NCBI RefSeq assembly: GCF_001512305.1
Contig: NZ_LNUT01000004.1
Span: forward strand, 301,811 to 365,810
Source: Arthrobacter sp. EPSL27
GTDB lineage: Bacteria > Actinomycetota > Actinomycetes > Actinomycetales > Micrococcaceae
Reading direction: 5' to 3'
DNA: 64,000 bases
Shown one piece after another: positions 19,856 through 29,086 of the stretch; the first letter of the stretch is position 1, and the number at the start of each line of letters is the position of its first letter. Below the pieces are notes generated by a model. The model worked only from the letters and a program-made list of their open reading frames with translations. It ran no database searches and was not told where the DNA came from. The position numbers and the translations under genes are program-made.

Positions 19856-22338
19856 TGGAGCAGTTCCTCTGCGGCTTCGACGTCAATAATCCGGTGGATG
19901 GACAGGACCCGTTCTGTTTCCTTCTCCGGATCGAAGACCCTGACCCGTCCACCGCTCACAGCTACCGGAACAACCGTCTCCCGCACGGAATTCCCCAGGC
20001 TGTCGACCACGTTCATGACGACGCGCTGTTTGAGCCGGATCGCCTTCTGCAGGGTTTCCAGCCCCAGCTGGGTGGCTTCCTCGCTGCCGGGCGCCGAGGA
20101 GTGGTGCCCGGCGGCACCCGCCGGGGGTGCCTGGCTGCGGAGCACGGCCAGCTGGGCGTCGACGTCGGCGTCCGGAGGCGCGGTGCGCGGCGCGCTGTAG
20201 ACCGGCCGGACGCTGCCCGGCAGTGCAGTGGTGCGGCGCAGCCGGATGCCGGCGGCATCTGTTTCGTCCACCGCCGGGGACAGCCCCAGGCCGCGGAGGA
20301 CCTGCGCCGTGTCCCGCGGGGCCGAATGGGAGACCAGCACCGTCGGGGCGAGCCGGACCAGGCCCAGGGCCGCGGCGCCCGGATTGTTGATCAGTTCCAG
20401 GAGCGCAGTCTCGTCGTCGCTCTGGATGAAGCTCACGGCGGACCCGACCCGCAGCCGTGCATGGCGGGCGGCGGTGTCCTGGATCAGGTAGGCCAGCGGC
20501 TGCGGGATCGCCGTCGCCGAGTGCTCGCCGAGGAAATCAAGCATCGACTGGGCGTCCTGGCCCGCGTCGAGCGCGCGCCGGACCGAGGGGACGGAGAAAC
20601 GGTAGATGGTGGCCGGGCCCTGGCCCTCGGCGTCCGCCATGGTGAGGAGCTTCTCGGTCAGGTCCGGTGCGAGGTAGCCGGGCGCCACCGCGGTGAGGTC
20701 GGCCTGCAGCAGCACGTGATTCAGCGCAGCCGGCAGGTGCTCGCCGAGGATTCCCAGCGCCTCGTCGGGCTGCTCGGCCGCGATCGCCGCGCCGATCTGG
20801 CTGAGGGCGCCGGATCCGATCAGGCCCAGCATCTCGGCCTCGGCCAGGACCCCGCTGATCAGCGAGCTGAACCGCCGGGCCATCCGGGGCTGGGACCACT
20901 CCGCGCGCTCCAGCACTGCCGCGGCGTCCAGGACCGGGGCCTGGCCGTCCGCCGCACCGGCCTCCAGGGTCAGTTCGGCCAGGATTTCCAGGATCCGCTT
21001 TCGGACCACCGGGGCATCCGGGCGCTGCGCTTCGGCCGACAGCGCATTGATGGTGCTGCCGGCGGCGCCGCGGTGGAGGGCCGGGGTTGCGGCCTGCCCG
21101 TTGACGGGCTGCCCGACCAGCGACGGCGCCCGTTCGCTGGCAAGCCAGGCGTTGACGAGCCACAGCCACTGCTCCTGCCGGGGGAGCGTCAGCCACTCGA
21201 GCTGCGGCGGCTGGACCCAGGCGGAACTGTCCACGTCCAGCCGGATCAGGCCGGCCAGGGCGCACAGCTCCGCCAGCACCCCGGCGTCGTGCATCTCCAG
21301 CCGCAGCCCGTCCGCCAGCCGCTTAAGCTCCCGCACGCCCACGCCGCCGCTGCGCAGCGTCACCAAGGGCTGCTCGCGGACGATGTACAGCAGTTCCCCC
21401 ACCAGCCGCAGGGTTTCCGCGATGGCGCCGAGGGCGGCATTGCGGCGCAGCGCGGCCGAGGTGGACCCCAGCCGCGGCACCGGGGGAGTCAGCGCAAACT
21501 TCTCGATGACGAAGCCGCCGCGCAGGGAGACGCCGACGCTGTGCGGCAGCTCCACGTGGGCCGCGTCCAGCGGGACCAGCAGCCCGCGGGCAAGGAGCCA
21601 GTCCACGGGCCCGACGTCGGCTGCCTCATGGAGCACGGAGGCGCGCCGCTGCGCCTGGGGCACGGCGCCCATGGCCCAGTTTCCGAATCGTGCCAGCAGT
21701 GCGGTGGTGCGCTCGGGCGCGGAGTCCAGGATCCGCCGGAGGGACTCCGGTGTCGCCGTCCAGTGCTGCAGCGACAGGGCCGCCTCCATGGGCGTGGTGG
21801 CGGGGGAGATGGCCGCGCCGCTCTGGTGCAGTTCGGTCACCAGCTGCACCACCCGCTGCGCGAAGGGCGGCTGGAGGCGCACCAGTTCCGTGTAGCTGCG
21901 CCCCAGCCCGGCGGGATAGATCCCGATCACGTCCTTGAGGCTGCCGACCGGCAGGTAGTACCGCAGTTTCGGGCCGGCCGGCGCGCCGTGCGGGGGTTCC
22001 GCCCGGTGCACCAGGGCCAGTTCCTGCAGGGAATGCAGCATCTTCTCGATCGAGGCCAGGGTCGAGCCGTTGATGAGCTTTTTCAGCATCGGGGCGGAGG
22101 CGCTGTGCCCGGTGTCCGTATTGGTGCACAGGTGCAGGGTTTCCAGGACCTGCATTTGCGGGCGGTTGAGCCGCTCCAGGGCCCGTTGCACGCTGACGCG
22201 GCCGCTGGCCCGGGCGGCGAGGGCTGCGAAGTCCGGGACGCCGGGGGAGATGAGGTCCGGCCGCGCGGCGAACAAGGCACGCAACGAATCATCGCTGCGT
22301 GCCTGCAGTTCCTTGCTGAGCGCGCGGATCAGGGACAT
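19852..22338 (-). CDS. XPB-partner protein with helicase-associated winged domains (Helicase_C_3)
   Basis: Large protein of 828 residues found beside XPB in actinobacteria. It carries no Walker A motif, so it is not a helicase itself. The N-terminus (SLIRALSKELQARSDDSLRALF) and the next 250 residues read as winged-helix repeats. A second region near 350-600 is Ala/Leu rich and helical, and the C-terminal part (about 620-828) matches the Helicase_C_3 domain, ending RVLSIHRIIDVEAAEELLQ. I chose the ATG at 22338; an earlier in-frame start lacks support. It is translationally coupled to XPB (ATGA), suggesting a complex. Function unknown. Confidence 0.88.
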   Translation of the reverse strand: MSLIRALSKELQARSDDSLRALFAARPDLISPGVPDFAALAARASGRVSVQRALERLNRPQMQVLETLHLCTNTDTGHSASAPMLKKLINGSTLASIEKMLHSLQELALVHRAEPPHGAPAGPKLRYYLPVGSLKDVIGIYPAGLGRSYTELVRLQPPFAQRVVQLVTELHQSGAAISPATTPMEAALSLQHWTATPESLRRILDSAPERTTALLARFGNWAMGAVPQAQRRASVLHEAADVGPVDWLLARGLLVPLDAAHVELPHSVGVSLRGGFVIEKFALTPPVPRLGSTSAALRRNAALGAIAETLRLVGELLYIVREQPLVTLRSGGVGVRELKRLADGLRLEMHDAGVLAELCALAGLIRLDVDSSAWVQPPQLEWLTLPRQEQWLWLVNAWLASERAPSLVGQPVNGQAATPALHRGAAGSTINALSAEAQRPDAPVVRKRILEILAELTLEAGAADGQAPVLDAAAVLERAEWSQPRMARRFSSLISGVLAEAEMLGLIGSGALSQIGAAIAAEQPDEALGILGEHLPAALNHVLLQADLTAVAPGYLAPDLTEKLLTMADAEGQGPATIYRFSVPSVRRALDAGQDAQSMLDFLGEHSATAIPQPLAYLIQDTAARHARLRVGSAVSFIQSDDETALLELINNPGAAALGLVRLAPTVLVSHSAPRDTAQVLRGLGLSPAVDETDAAGIRLRRTTALPGSVRPVYSAPRTAPPDADVDAQLAVLRSQAPPAGAAGHHSSAPGSEEATQLGLETLQKAIRLKQRVVMNVVDSLGNSVRETVVPVAVSGGRVRVFDPEKETERVLSIHRIIDVEAAEELLQ

Positions 22339-22348
22339 CGGAGCACCG

Positions 22349-22582
22349 CTACCTTTCGTCCGGGCCCCGGGTCCGGCGGCGGGCCGCAACGCTGTCGACC
22401 ACGAGCACCAGCATCAGCAGGAACGCCAGGGGGAGCCCGTAGAGGGCAGTGGACGTGATCCACACCGGTGACACGGCCTGGTTGAAGGCCATCACCATCA
22501 CGACGCCGACGGCCGCGAGCGACAGGACGGCGGCGGCGGCCGCAATGATCAACAGCGGCCGTCTGAATCGCAGGGGAGTCAT
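22349..22582 (-). CDS. Small two-TM membrane protein
   Basis: Predicted 77-residue protein with two hydrophobic helices (PLLIIAAAAAVLSLAAVGVV and TSTALYGLPLAFLLMLVLVV), a short outer loop and a basic tail (RRRTRGPDER). It starts at the ATG at 22582 and ends 10 bases before the XPB-partner gene, so it is probably the first gene of that operon. No family recognised; similar small membrane genes sit here in related genomes as I recall, but I cannot confirm. Confidence 0.7.
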   Translation of the reverse strand: MTPLRFRRPLLIIAAAAAVLSLAAVGVVMVMAFNQAVSPVWITSTALYGLPLAFLLMLVLVVDSVAARRRTRGPDER

Positions 22583-22760
22583 GAAGCTAACGCTAACAGT
22601 CCGGCTTGCCCCGCGCCCCAAACGACCAAAGTGGGCCGGGCAGGATAACCTTGAAGGAACAGACCAACACGGTCCGGGCAGTCATACCCTGAACCCGCAC
22701 ATCAGTGCGGATGCGGTGACCGCCGGCCGCGTCACCAGCAGAACGAAGAGGGTTGATTAC

Positions 22761-23144
22761 GTGCCTACCGGCAAGGTCAAGTGGTATGACAAGGACAAAG
22801 GCTTCGGATTCCTCGCGGGCGAGGACGGCCAGGAAGTGTTCCTGCCGAAGTCCGCGCTGCCCGAGGGGGTAACCGAGCTCAAGGCCGGCACCCGCGTGGA
22901 GTTCGGAGTGGCCGACGGCCGCAAGGGCGCCCAGGCCCTGGGCCTGCGCGTGCTGGACAAGACCCCGTCCATCGCCAAGGCCAAGCGGCCCAGCGCGAAG
23001 GACCTCGCCCCGCTGGTGCAGGATCTCGTCACCGTGCTGGACAACCTCTCCGGAACACTGTCCGCGGGCAAGTACCCGGAAGGCAACAAGGGCAAGGCGA
23101 TCGCCGCCGCCCTGCGTAAGGTTGCCGACGAGCTGGACGCATAA
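22761..23144 (+). CDS. Cold-shock domain protein with helical C-terminal extension
   Basis: The 127-residue protein has an N-terminal cold-shock domain (about 1-68) with RNP1 KGFGFLAG and a modified RNP2 (EVFLPKSAL in place of VFVHxSAI). A C-terminal helical region (about 75-127, from DLAPLVQDLVTVLDNLSG) is absent from ordinary CspA proteins. The GTG at 22761 follows GAAGAGGG. It runs straight into the DUF3027 gene nine bases on. This two-domain type is the kind found near XPB and serC in actinobacteria (CspB-like). It likely binds single-stranded nucleic acid; the role of the tail is unknown. Confidence 0.9.
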   Translation: MPTGKVKWYDKDKGFGFLAGEDGQEVFLPKSALPEGVTELKAGTRVEFGVADGRKGAQALGLRVLDKTPSIAKAKRPSAKDLAPLVQDLVTVLDNLSGTLSAGKYPEGNKGKAIAAALRKVADELDA

Positions 23145-23153
23145 GGAGCGGCG

Positions 23154-23750
23154 ATGACTCCTGTAGAGGGCTCCAAGCCGCGCGCCGGCGTCCCCGTCTG
23201 GCGGACCGGCAAGCCCGACGCCGTCCTGGCCGCCGCCGTCGACGCCGCCCGGGCAGCCATCGAGGGCATAGCCCCCGCCGAACAGATCGGTGCGCACCTT
23301 GCGGCCAAAAGCGAAGGCGACCGCCTGGTCACGCACCTCTTCGAGTCCAAGCTGCCCGGATACGGCGGCTGGCAGTGGTACGCCGTGCTGACGCGGAACT
23401 CGCGCTCCAAGGTGGTCACGGTCAACGAACTGGGCCTGCTGCCCTCCGCGGATTCGATCCTGGCGCCGGAGTGGGTGCCGTGGGCTGAACGGGTGCGCCC
23501 CGAAGATGAACAGGGCGAGGAAGAGCCAGCAGCCCCGGCGCCCCGCGAGGATGCTGAGGCCGGGCCCGCCGCGGACACTGCGCCAGAGGCGGACCTTGCA
23601 GCGGACTCCGCGGCGGACGACGGCGGTGACGCTGTCGGTCCCGACGCCGATGCCGATGGTGTCAGCGTCGATGCCGACGATGCCGCCACTGACGCTGATG
23701 CCGACAATGCCGGCAGCGACGACGAGTTCCCCGCAGCGCAGGCTGACTGA
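23154..23750 (+). CDS. DUF3027 family protein
   Basis: Conserved actinobacterial protein of unknown function, 198 residues. The folded core is about 15-115 and contains the conserved LPGYGGWQWYAVLTRNSRSK, VTVNELGLLPSADSIL and APEWVPWAERVRPED. The remainder (about 120-198) is a highly acidic Ala/Asp-rich tail of low complexity, probably disordered. The ATG follows AAGGAGCG. It forms an operon with the cold-shock gene and lies upstream of the MFS gene and serC, an order I also recall from mycobacteria, which suggests an old conserved locus. Confidence 0.85.
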   Translation: MTPVEGSKPRAGVPVWRTGKPDAVLAAAVDAARAAIEGIAPAEQIGAHLAAKSEGDRLVTHLFESKLPGYGGWQWYAVLTRNSRSKVVTVNELGLLPSADSILAPEWVPWAERVRPEDEQGEEEPAAPAPREDAEAGPAADTAPEADLAADSAADDGGDAVGPDADADGVSVDADDAATDADADNAGSDDEFPAAQAD

Positions 23751-23791
23751 CGGTTGGAACCATCCGGGGCGCGCCGCTGTGAGGGCTGGAC

Positions 23792-25138
23792 ATGATGTCC
23801 ACCTTCAAGTCCCTGCACATCCTGAACTACCGGATCTGGTTCATCGGGGCGCTCATCTCCAACATCGGGACCTGGATGCAGCGCACTGCCCAGGACTGGC
23901 TGGTCTTTGACCACCTGACCAACCACGATGCCGGCGCCATGGGCATCACCATGGCCCTGCAGCTGGGACCCCAGCTGTTCCTCGCCCCCGTCGCCGGGCT
24001 GGTTGCCGACCGTTTCCACCGCAAACGGCTCTTGGTCCTCACCCAGTCCGGGATGGCCCTGCTGAGTGCGGCCCTGGGCCTCCTGGTGCTGTCCGGGGCC
24101 GCCCAGCTGTGGCACGTGTACGGCTTCGCCCTGCTGCTGGGGGTGATCTCCGCCCTCGACGCGCCCGTGCGGCAGACGTTCGTCTCAGAGCTGGTCCGCG
24201 ACGACTACCTGCCCAACGCAGTGGCCCTCAACAGTGCCTCCTTCAACGTGGCCCGGATGATCGGCCCCGCCGTGGCAGGCGTCCTCACCGTAGCTGTCGG
24301 CCCGGGCTGGGTCTTCCTGATCAACACCCTGACCTTTGTGGCGCTGCTGCTGAGCCTGTGGCGGATTCCCGCCGACTCCCTGCGCCAGCTGCCCAAAGCC
24401 GCCCCGGGCAAGGGCAGGATCCGGGAGGGCCTGCGCTACGTCCGGTTCCGGCCGGACATCGTGGTGGTGCTGGTGGCCGTTTTTGTGGTGGGCACCCTGG
24501 GCCTGAACTTCGTGCTGTTCATCGCAGCCATGGTGGGCACCGAGTTCGGCCTCGACGCCAGCGCCTTCGGGCTGATGAATTCCATCATGGCCATCGGTTC
24601 CGTGGCCGGCGCCCTGCTCTCAGCCGGCCGCAAGAAGCCCAGGCTGCGGATCATCTTCGGCGCGGCCGGAGCCTTTGGTGTGGCCTCCGGCCTCGCCGCG
24701 CTGGCCCCCAGCTACTTCTGGTTCGGCGTGGCCCTGGTGCCTGTGGGGCTCTTCGCCATCACGATGATGACCAGCGCCAACGGCTACGTCCAGACCACCA
24801 CCGATCCGGTGATGCGCGGCCGGGTGATGGCACTGTACATGGCGATCTTCATGGGCGGGACGCCCATCGGGGCGCCGCTGGTGGGCTGGGTGGCCAACGT
24901 GGCCGGTCCCCGCTGGGCCATGAGCGTCGCCGCGGCCTCCGGCCTGATCGCAGCCCTGATCGGCCTGGTATGGATCGTCCGGGCCCGGCAGCTGCGGATC
25001 CGCTTCGACCGGCGGGCCCGCGGCCTGCGGCACTTCCGGGTGGTGTCCGCCGGCGCGGACTCCACCAATGCGGGCTCCACCAATGCGGACTCGACCAACG
25101 CGGAGCCCTCCAACGCGGACGGCGCCGCCCGGGACTGA
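23792..25138 (+). CDS. Major facilitator superfamily exporter (DHA3/EntS-like)
   Basis: Twelve-TM transporter of 448 residues. The N-terminus MMSTFKSLHILNYRIWFIG and the stretch ISNIGTWMQRTAQDWLV are typical of the MFS_3 group, which includes drug and siderophore exporters. The MFS loop 2-3 motif is GLVADRFHRKRLL. The cytoplasmic C-tail is unusual: after RRARGLRHFRV it ends in a tandem five-residue repeat (ADSTN, AGSTN, ADSTN, AEPSN). Substrate unknown. It converges on serC with 52 bases between. Confidence 0.9.
   Translation: MMSTFKSLHILNYRIWFIGALISNIGTWMQRTAQDWLVFDHLTNHDAGAMGITMALQLGPQLFLAPVAGLVADRFHRKRLLVLTQSGMALLSAALGLLVLSGAAQLWHVYGFALLLGVISALDAPVRQTFVSELVRDDYLPNAVALNSASFNVARMIGPAVAGVLTVAVGPGWVFLINTLTFVALLLSLWRIPADSLRQLPKAAPGKGRIREGLRYVRFRPDIVVVLVAVFVVGTLGLNFVLFIAAMVGTEFGLDASAFGLMNSIMAIGSVAGALLSAGRKKPRLRIIFGAAGAFGVASGLAALAPSYFWFGVALVPVGLFAITMMTSANGYVQTTTDPVMRGRVMALYMAIFMGGTPIGAPLVGWVANVAGPRWAMSVAAASGLIAALIGLVWIVRARQLRIRFDRRARGLRHFRVVSAGADSTNAGSTNADSTNAEPSNADGAARD
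25055..25114 (+). repeat. Four 15-base tandem repeats at the end of the MFS gene
   Basis: GCGGACTCCACCAAT is repeated four times in frame (25055, 25070, 25085, 25100) with a few changes. The units encode ADSTN, AGSTN, ADSTN and AEPSN in the cytoplasmic tail. A repeat in this frame can change copy number without breaking the gene, so the tail length may vary between strains. Confidence 0.9.
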
Positions 25139-25190
25139 CCCGGACGGCGCCGTCGAACGCTGGAGCGGCACGGCCGCGCTGGCGCTCCCG

Positions 25191-26471
<1,281 letters not shown>

Positions 26472-26476
26472 TCAAA

Positions 26477-26495
26477 ATAGGCTAAGCTGACCTGC
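26477..26495 (+). promoter_or_regulatory. Candidate IdeR/DtxR iron box upstream of its own gene
   Basis: ATAGGCTAAGCTGACCTGC matches the 19-base DtxR/IdeR consensus at about 13 positions, including the TAGG..A..CT..CCT framework. It sits in the 263-base gap between the divergent serC and ideR genes, about 85 bases before the ideR start. It may autoregulate ideR. Confidence 0.5.
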
Positions 26496-26581
26496 GAACG
26501 TACGGCGGCCCCCGGCCAAGGCGCGCGCAGCACGCGGTACGGTGGGAACACGCAAGGACGGCGCTCGAGGAGCTGAGCTGA

Positions 26582-27277
26582 ATGACGGATCTGATCGATA
26601 CAACCGAGATGTATCTGCGGACCATCCTGGAACTTGAAGAAGAGAACATCGTTGCCCTCCGCGCCCGCATCGCCGAACGGCTGCGCCACTCCGGCCCCAC
26701 TGTTTCCCAGACCGTCGGACGCATGGAGCGCGACGGCCTGGTGGTTGTTTCCGGTGACCGGCACCTTGAGCTGACGGAAACCGGACGGAAACGCGCCATT
26801 GAAGTCATGCGCAAGCACCGGCTCGCGGAGCGGCTCCTTGCCGACGTGATCGGACTGGACTGGGCGTATGTGCATGAGGAAGCCTGCCGCTGGGAACACG
26901 TGATGAGTGAACGGGTGGAGCGGCGGATCTTCGAGCTGCTGGACCACCCCACCGTTTCCCCCTACGGCAACCCGATCCCCGGCCTCGCGGAACTGACCGG
27001 ACAGCCCGCCCAGCCGTTCGCGGACGGCGTCGTGAGCCTGCTCGAGGCCATGACCGGCTACGGGCCCGGCTCCCGGATCACCGTCAGCCGGCTGGCCGAG
27101 CCCATCCAGGTGGAGCCGGAACTGCTGGTCCAGCTCGACGAGGGCGGCATCCGCCCCGGCGCCTCGGTGTCGCTGGAGCGCGTGGGGGAATACATCTCCG
27201 TCCGGGTGCCGGACATCGAAGGCGCCCTTGAACTCCCGCCGGAGGTCGCGGCCCACGTCTTCGTCACGGTCGGTTAA
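26582..27277 (+). CDS. ideR: Iron-dependent repressor of the DtxR/IdeR family
   Basis: Fe(II)-activated transcriptional repressor of iron-uptake and storage genes, 231 residues. The N-terminal HTH (about 5-60) includes LRHSGPTVSQTVGRMERDGL. The dimerisation and metal-binding domain has the ligands in KHRLAERLL and VHEEACRWEHVMSERVE (His79, Glu83, His98, Cys102, Glu105, His106). A Pro-rich linker and an SH3-like C-terminal domain follow, ending VTVG. The cysteine at position 102 marks the iron-type DtxR rather than MntR. Upstream is a probable iron box; the siderophore-interacting protein at 6483 would be a natural target. Confidence 0.95.
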   Translation: MTDLIDTTEMYLRTILELEEENIVALRARIAERLRHSGPTVSQTVGRMERDGLVVVSGDRHLELTETGRKRAIEVMRKHRLAERLLADVIGLDWAYVHEEACRWEHVMSERVERRIFELLDHPTVSPYGNPIPGLAELTGQPAQPFADGVVSLLEAMTGYGPGSRITVSRLAEPIQVEPELLVQLDEGGIRPGASVSLERVGEYISVRVPDIEGALELPPEVAAHVFVTVG

Positions 27278-27414
27278 GAAAGCCTCACGGGATGTCCTCC
27301 CGCAGCTCATCGGACGACCTATGAGTTCTCCACAGATCTGGTAACGGATTTATCTCTGGGCGGCTTAATCGCCTATAGTTGATCACTAGTACCGATACCA
27401 AAGCGTTATCTGAT

Positions 27415-27640
27415 CCGAAGCCGAGCTCTGCCAGCGGATCAGTAGCCGCGTCACTTTCTGGCAGGGGCGGGGGAACCACTTCCGGCTGTTTTGCAGCCTT
27501 GGGGTGAAGTCCGTCAGCGGCAAGCTCACACCATATGAGGAATTCCTTGGATCCCTCTGTGCCCTGCGCTTGCCACGGCGGACCGGGTCTTTGATCTCTC
27601 TGACCCGAATCCGACAGCTAACCTCGCAGGCTCTCCAGAG
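27415..27640 (+). ncRNA. c-di-AMP riboswitch, ydaO-yuaA class (first copy)
   Basis: The leader upstream of the M23 peptidase gene has the hallmark conserved blocks of this RNA class: GGCAGGGGCGGGGGAACCA at 27460-27478, TTGGGGTGAAG at 27499-27509 and CCGAATCCGACAGCTAACC about 27605. The order and spacing match the known pseudo-two-fold fold. These switches bind cyclic di-AMP and in actinobacteria usually turn off cell-wall hydrolase genes when it is high. The exact ends are estimates. A possible -10, TATAGT at 27374-27379, lies just upstream; the region 27278-27651 holds no other gene. Confidence 0.92.
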
Positions 27641-27651
27641 AGGAACCGTTT

Positions 27652-28470
27652 TTGACCACCCAGACCGTCAGGGGCCGCCGTCGTGCGACCGGTCCCGCTC
27701 CGGAGCCGCGCCCGGTCGTCGCCATTACGGCAGACCGTCCACGTGACGCGCACCGTGATGAGCGCAGGGGCCGCCGCAGCCCGTTCCGCCAGGTAACTGA
27801 CTTCGCCGCCGCAAGCGGCGTCGGTCAGAAGGCCGGCATCGCCCTCGCAGCCACGGGACTGGTCCTCACCGTGACCGTCCCCGCCACGGGCCCCGTGATG
27901 GCCACGGACGCCGGATCCGCAGGGTCCGTCTCCGCTGCAGTCCAGCCCGACGTCACGGCCGGCGAGGCAAAAATTGACTTCAACCGCACAGCCGTGACCA
28001 CCCAGGGCGACCCGGACGGCAAGCTCAAGCAGCTCCTGAGCGCGCAGTCCGTGGGTTCGATCACCCGGGCGGCGTCCGCGGGCAGCCTGGGTGCGCCCTT
28101 GGCCCAGCTGAAGACCGCCTCGCCCTTCGGGTACCGGGTCAGCCCCATCACCGGCGGCTCCGGCGAGTTCCACCGCGGCCAGGACTACTCTGCCCAGTGC
28201 GGTACCCCCGTTGTTGCGGCCGCCAGCGGCACCGTGACCTTCACCGGATGGCACCCCTACGGCGGCGGCAACCGCGTCGTGATCGACCACGGCAACGGCC
28301 TGGAGACCACCTACAACCACTTGTCGTCTGACACCGTCTCGGTGGGCCAGCAGGTCTCCCGCGGCGAGGTTGTGGCGATGAGCGGCACCACCGGCGCCTC
28401 CACCGGCTGCCACCTCCACTTCGAGGTCATGGTCAACGGCGAAGTCGTCGACCCGACCGGGTGGCTCTAA
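27652..28470 (+). CDS. Secreted M23-family peptidase (cell-wall endopeptidase)
   Basis: Probable zinc endopeptidase of 272 residues that cuts peptidoglycan cross-links. A long basic N-terminus (about 1-55) precedes a hydrophobic helix with AATGLVLTVTVPATG, giving a twin-domain signal. The catalytic M23 domain (about 155-270) has FHRGQDYSAQCGTP (His and Asp zinc ligands) and the GCHLHFEVMVNG HxH motif, both intact. The start is TTG at 27652 with AGAGAGGA upstream, in the usual place after the riboswitch; no ATG is suitable. Expression would be shut down by c-di-AMP through the leader. Confidence 0.92.
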   Translation: MTTQTVRGRRRATGPAPEPRPVVAITADRPRDAHRDERRGRRSPFRQVTDFAAASGVGQKAGIALAATGLVLTVTVPATGPVMATDAGSAGSVSAAVQPDVTAGEAKIDFNRTAVTTQGDPDGKLKQLLSAQSVGSITRAASAGSLGAPLAQLKTASPFGYRVSPITGGSGEFHRGQDYSAQCGTPVVAAASGTVTFTGWHPYGGGNRVVIDHGNGLETTYNHLSSDTVSVGQQVSRGEVVAMSGTTGASTGCHLHFEVMVNGEVVDPTGWL

Positions 28471-28557
28471 CAAAGCTGATCGGGCACTCTCGCCTTTGCG
28501 TGACACGCCGTGATCTGAATGTGACATTGAGCCCCAACTGTTGTACGTTTGACCCAC

Positions 28558-28578
28558 GCCAACTTTTCCGAAGTTGGC
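28558..28578 (+). terminator. Possible hairpin terminator after the M23 gene
   Basis: GCCAACTT (28558-28565) and AAGTTGGC (28571-28578) are a perfect eight-base inverted repeat with a five-base loop. It lies between the M23 stop and the second riboswitch, so it could end the first transcript or belong to the second leader. No T-run follows. Confidence 0.4.
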
Positions 28579-28587
28579 GCTCTTGAG

Positions 28588-28770
28588 TGGATTGCCTAGC
28601 TCTGCCACCGCTCAAGGTCCGTTCGCATTACATCGTCTGGCAGGGGCGGGGGAACCAATTTTGGTCTTCGCAAGAAGACCTAGGGGTTAAGTCGCAAAGC
28701 TTCCCAGGAAGCGGCGCGGCCGGGTGACTCCCATCCGAATCCGACAGCTCACCTCGCAGGCATTGGGAGA
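28588..28770 (+). ncRNA. c-di-AMP riboswitch, ydaO-yuaA class (second copy)
   Basis: A second switch of the same class shares GGCAGGGGCGGGGGAACCA at 28639-28657, a TAGGGGTTAAG block about 28681-28691 and CCGAATCCGACAGCTCACCTCG starting about 28735. An ATTGCCT/AGGCATT pairing near 28591 and 28757 may be the closing stem. It controls the small frame at 28781 and presumably the NlpC/P60 gene at 29087. The two copies differ most in the middle stem, so they are old duplicates. Exact ends are estimates. Confidence 0.9.
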
Positions 28771-28780
28771 GGCTACTTTC

Positions 28781-28984
28781 GTGTCTTCACGCCACAATGC
28801 TGAGCGCCAGCGCGCTTGCGCGGCTCTTTCGAGCCCGCTGATGTCCGATACCCGGAACGCCCTTGCCGGCGCCCGGACCGGATTTCGCACCGCCGCCTCT
28901 ATCTCTGTTGAGTCCGGCCCGCAGGCCATGCACCTGCACGCAGTTCCCGCTTTTGGCGCGTCTTCGCAGTACACCCTTCGCTAA
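28781..28984 (+). CDS. Small frame (67 residues) directly after the second riboswitch
   Basis: GTG start with GGAGAGG eight bases upstream, placed relative to the riboswitch just like the M23 start. The product starts VSSRHNAERQRACAALSS, weakly resembling the TTRANARHRAEV start of the NlpC protein downstream, and has no TM helix or known domain. It could be a short translated leader that couples to the NlpC/P60 gene 102 bases on, or a decayed N-terminus of an older gene. I recognise no family. Confidence 0.45.
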   Translation: MSSRHNAERQRACAALSSPLMSDTRNALAGARTGFRTAASISVESGPQAMHLHAVPAFGASSQYTLR

Positions 28985-29086
28985 GTAACCCATTTCAGGG
29001 GCGATCCGGCGTACCCCCAAGATGCCGGAGCGTCCTCAGCCCGCGCCTGAAAAGCGCGGACCCAGGATCACGAAAGAGAGAACTTA

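Noticed and set aside
19777..22458. A plus-strand open frame of 893 codons opposite the XPB pair
   Set aside because: Low-complexity Arg/Gly/Gln product with no domains; shadow of the XPB partner gene.
25055..25114. Regular 15-base repeats as a CRISPR array
   Set aside because: Units are contiguous with no spacers and are in frame inside the MFS gene.
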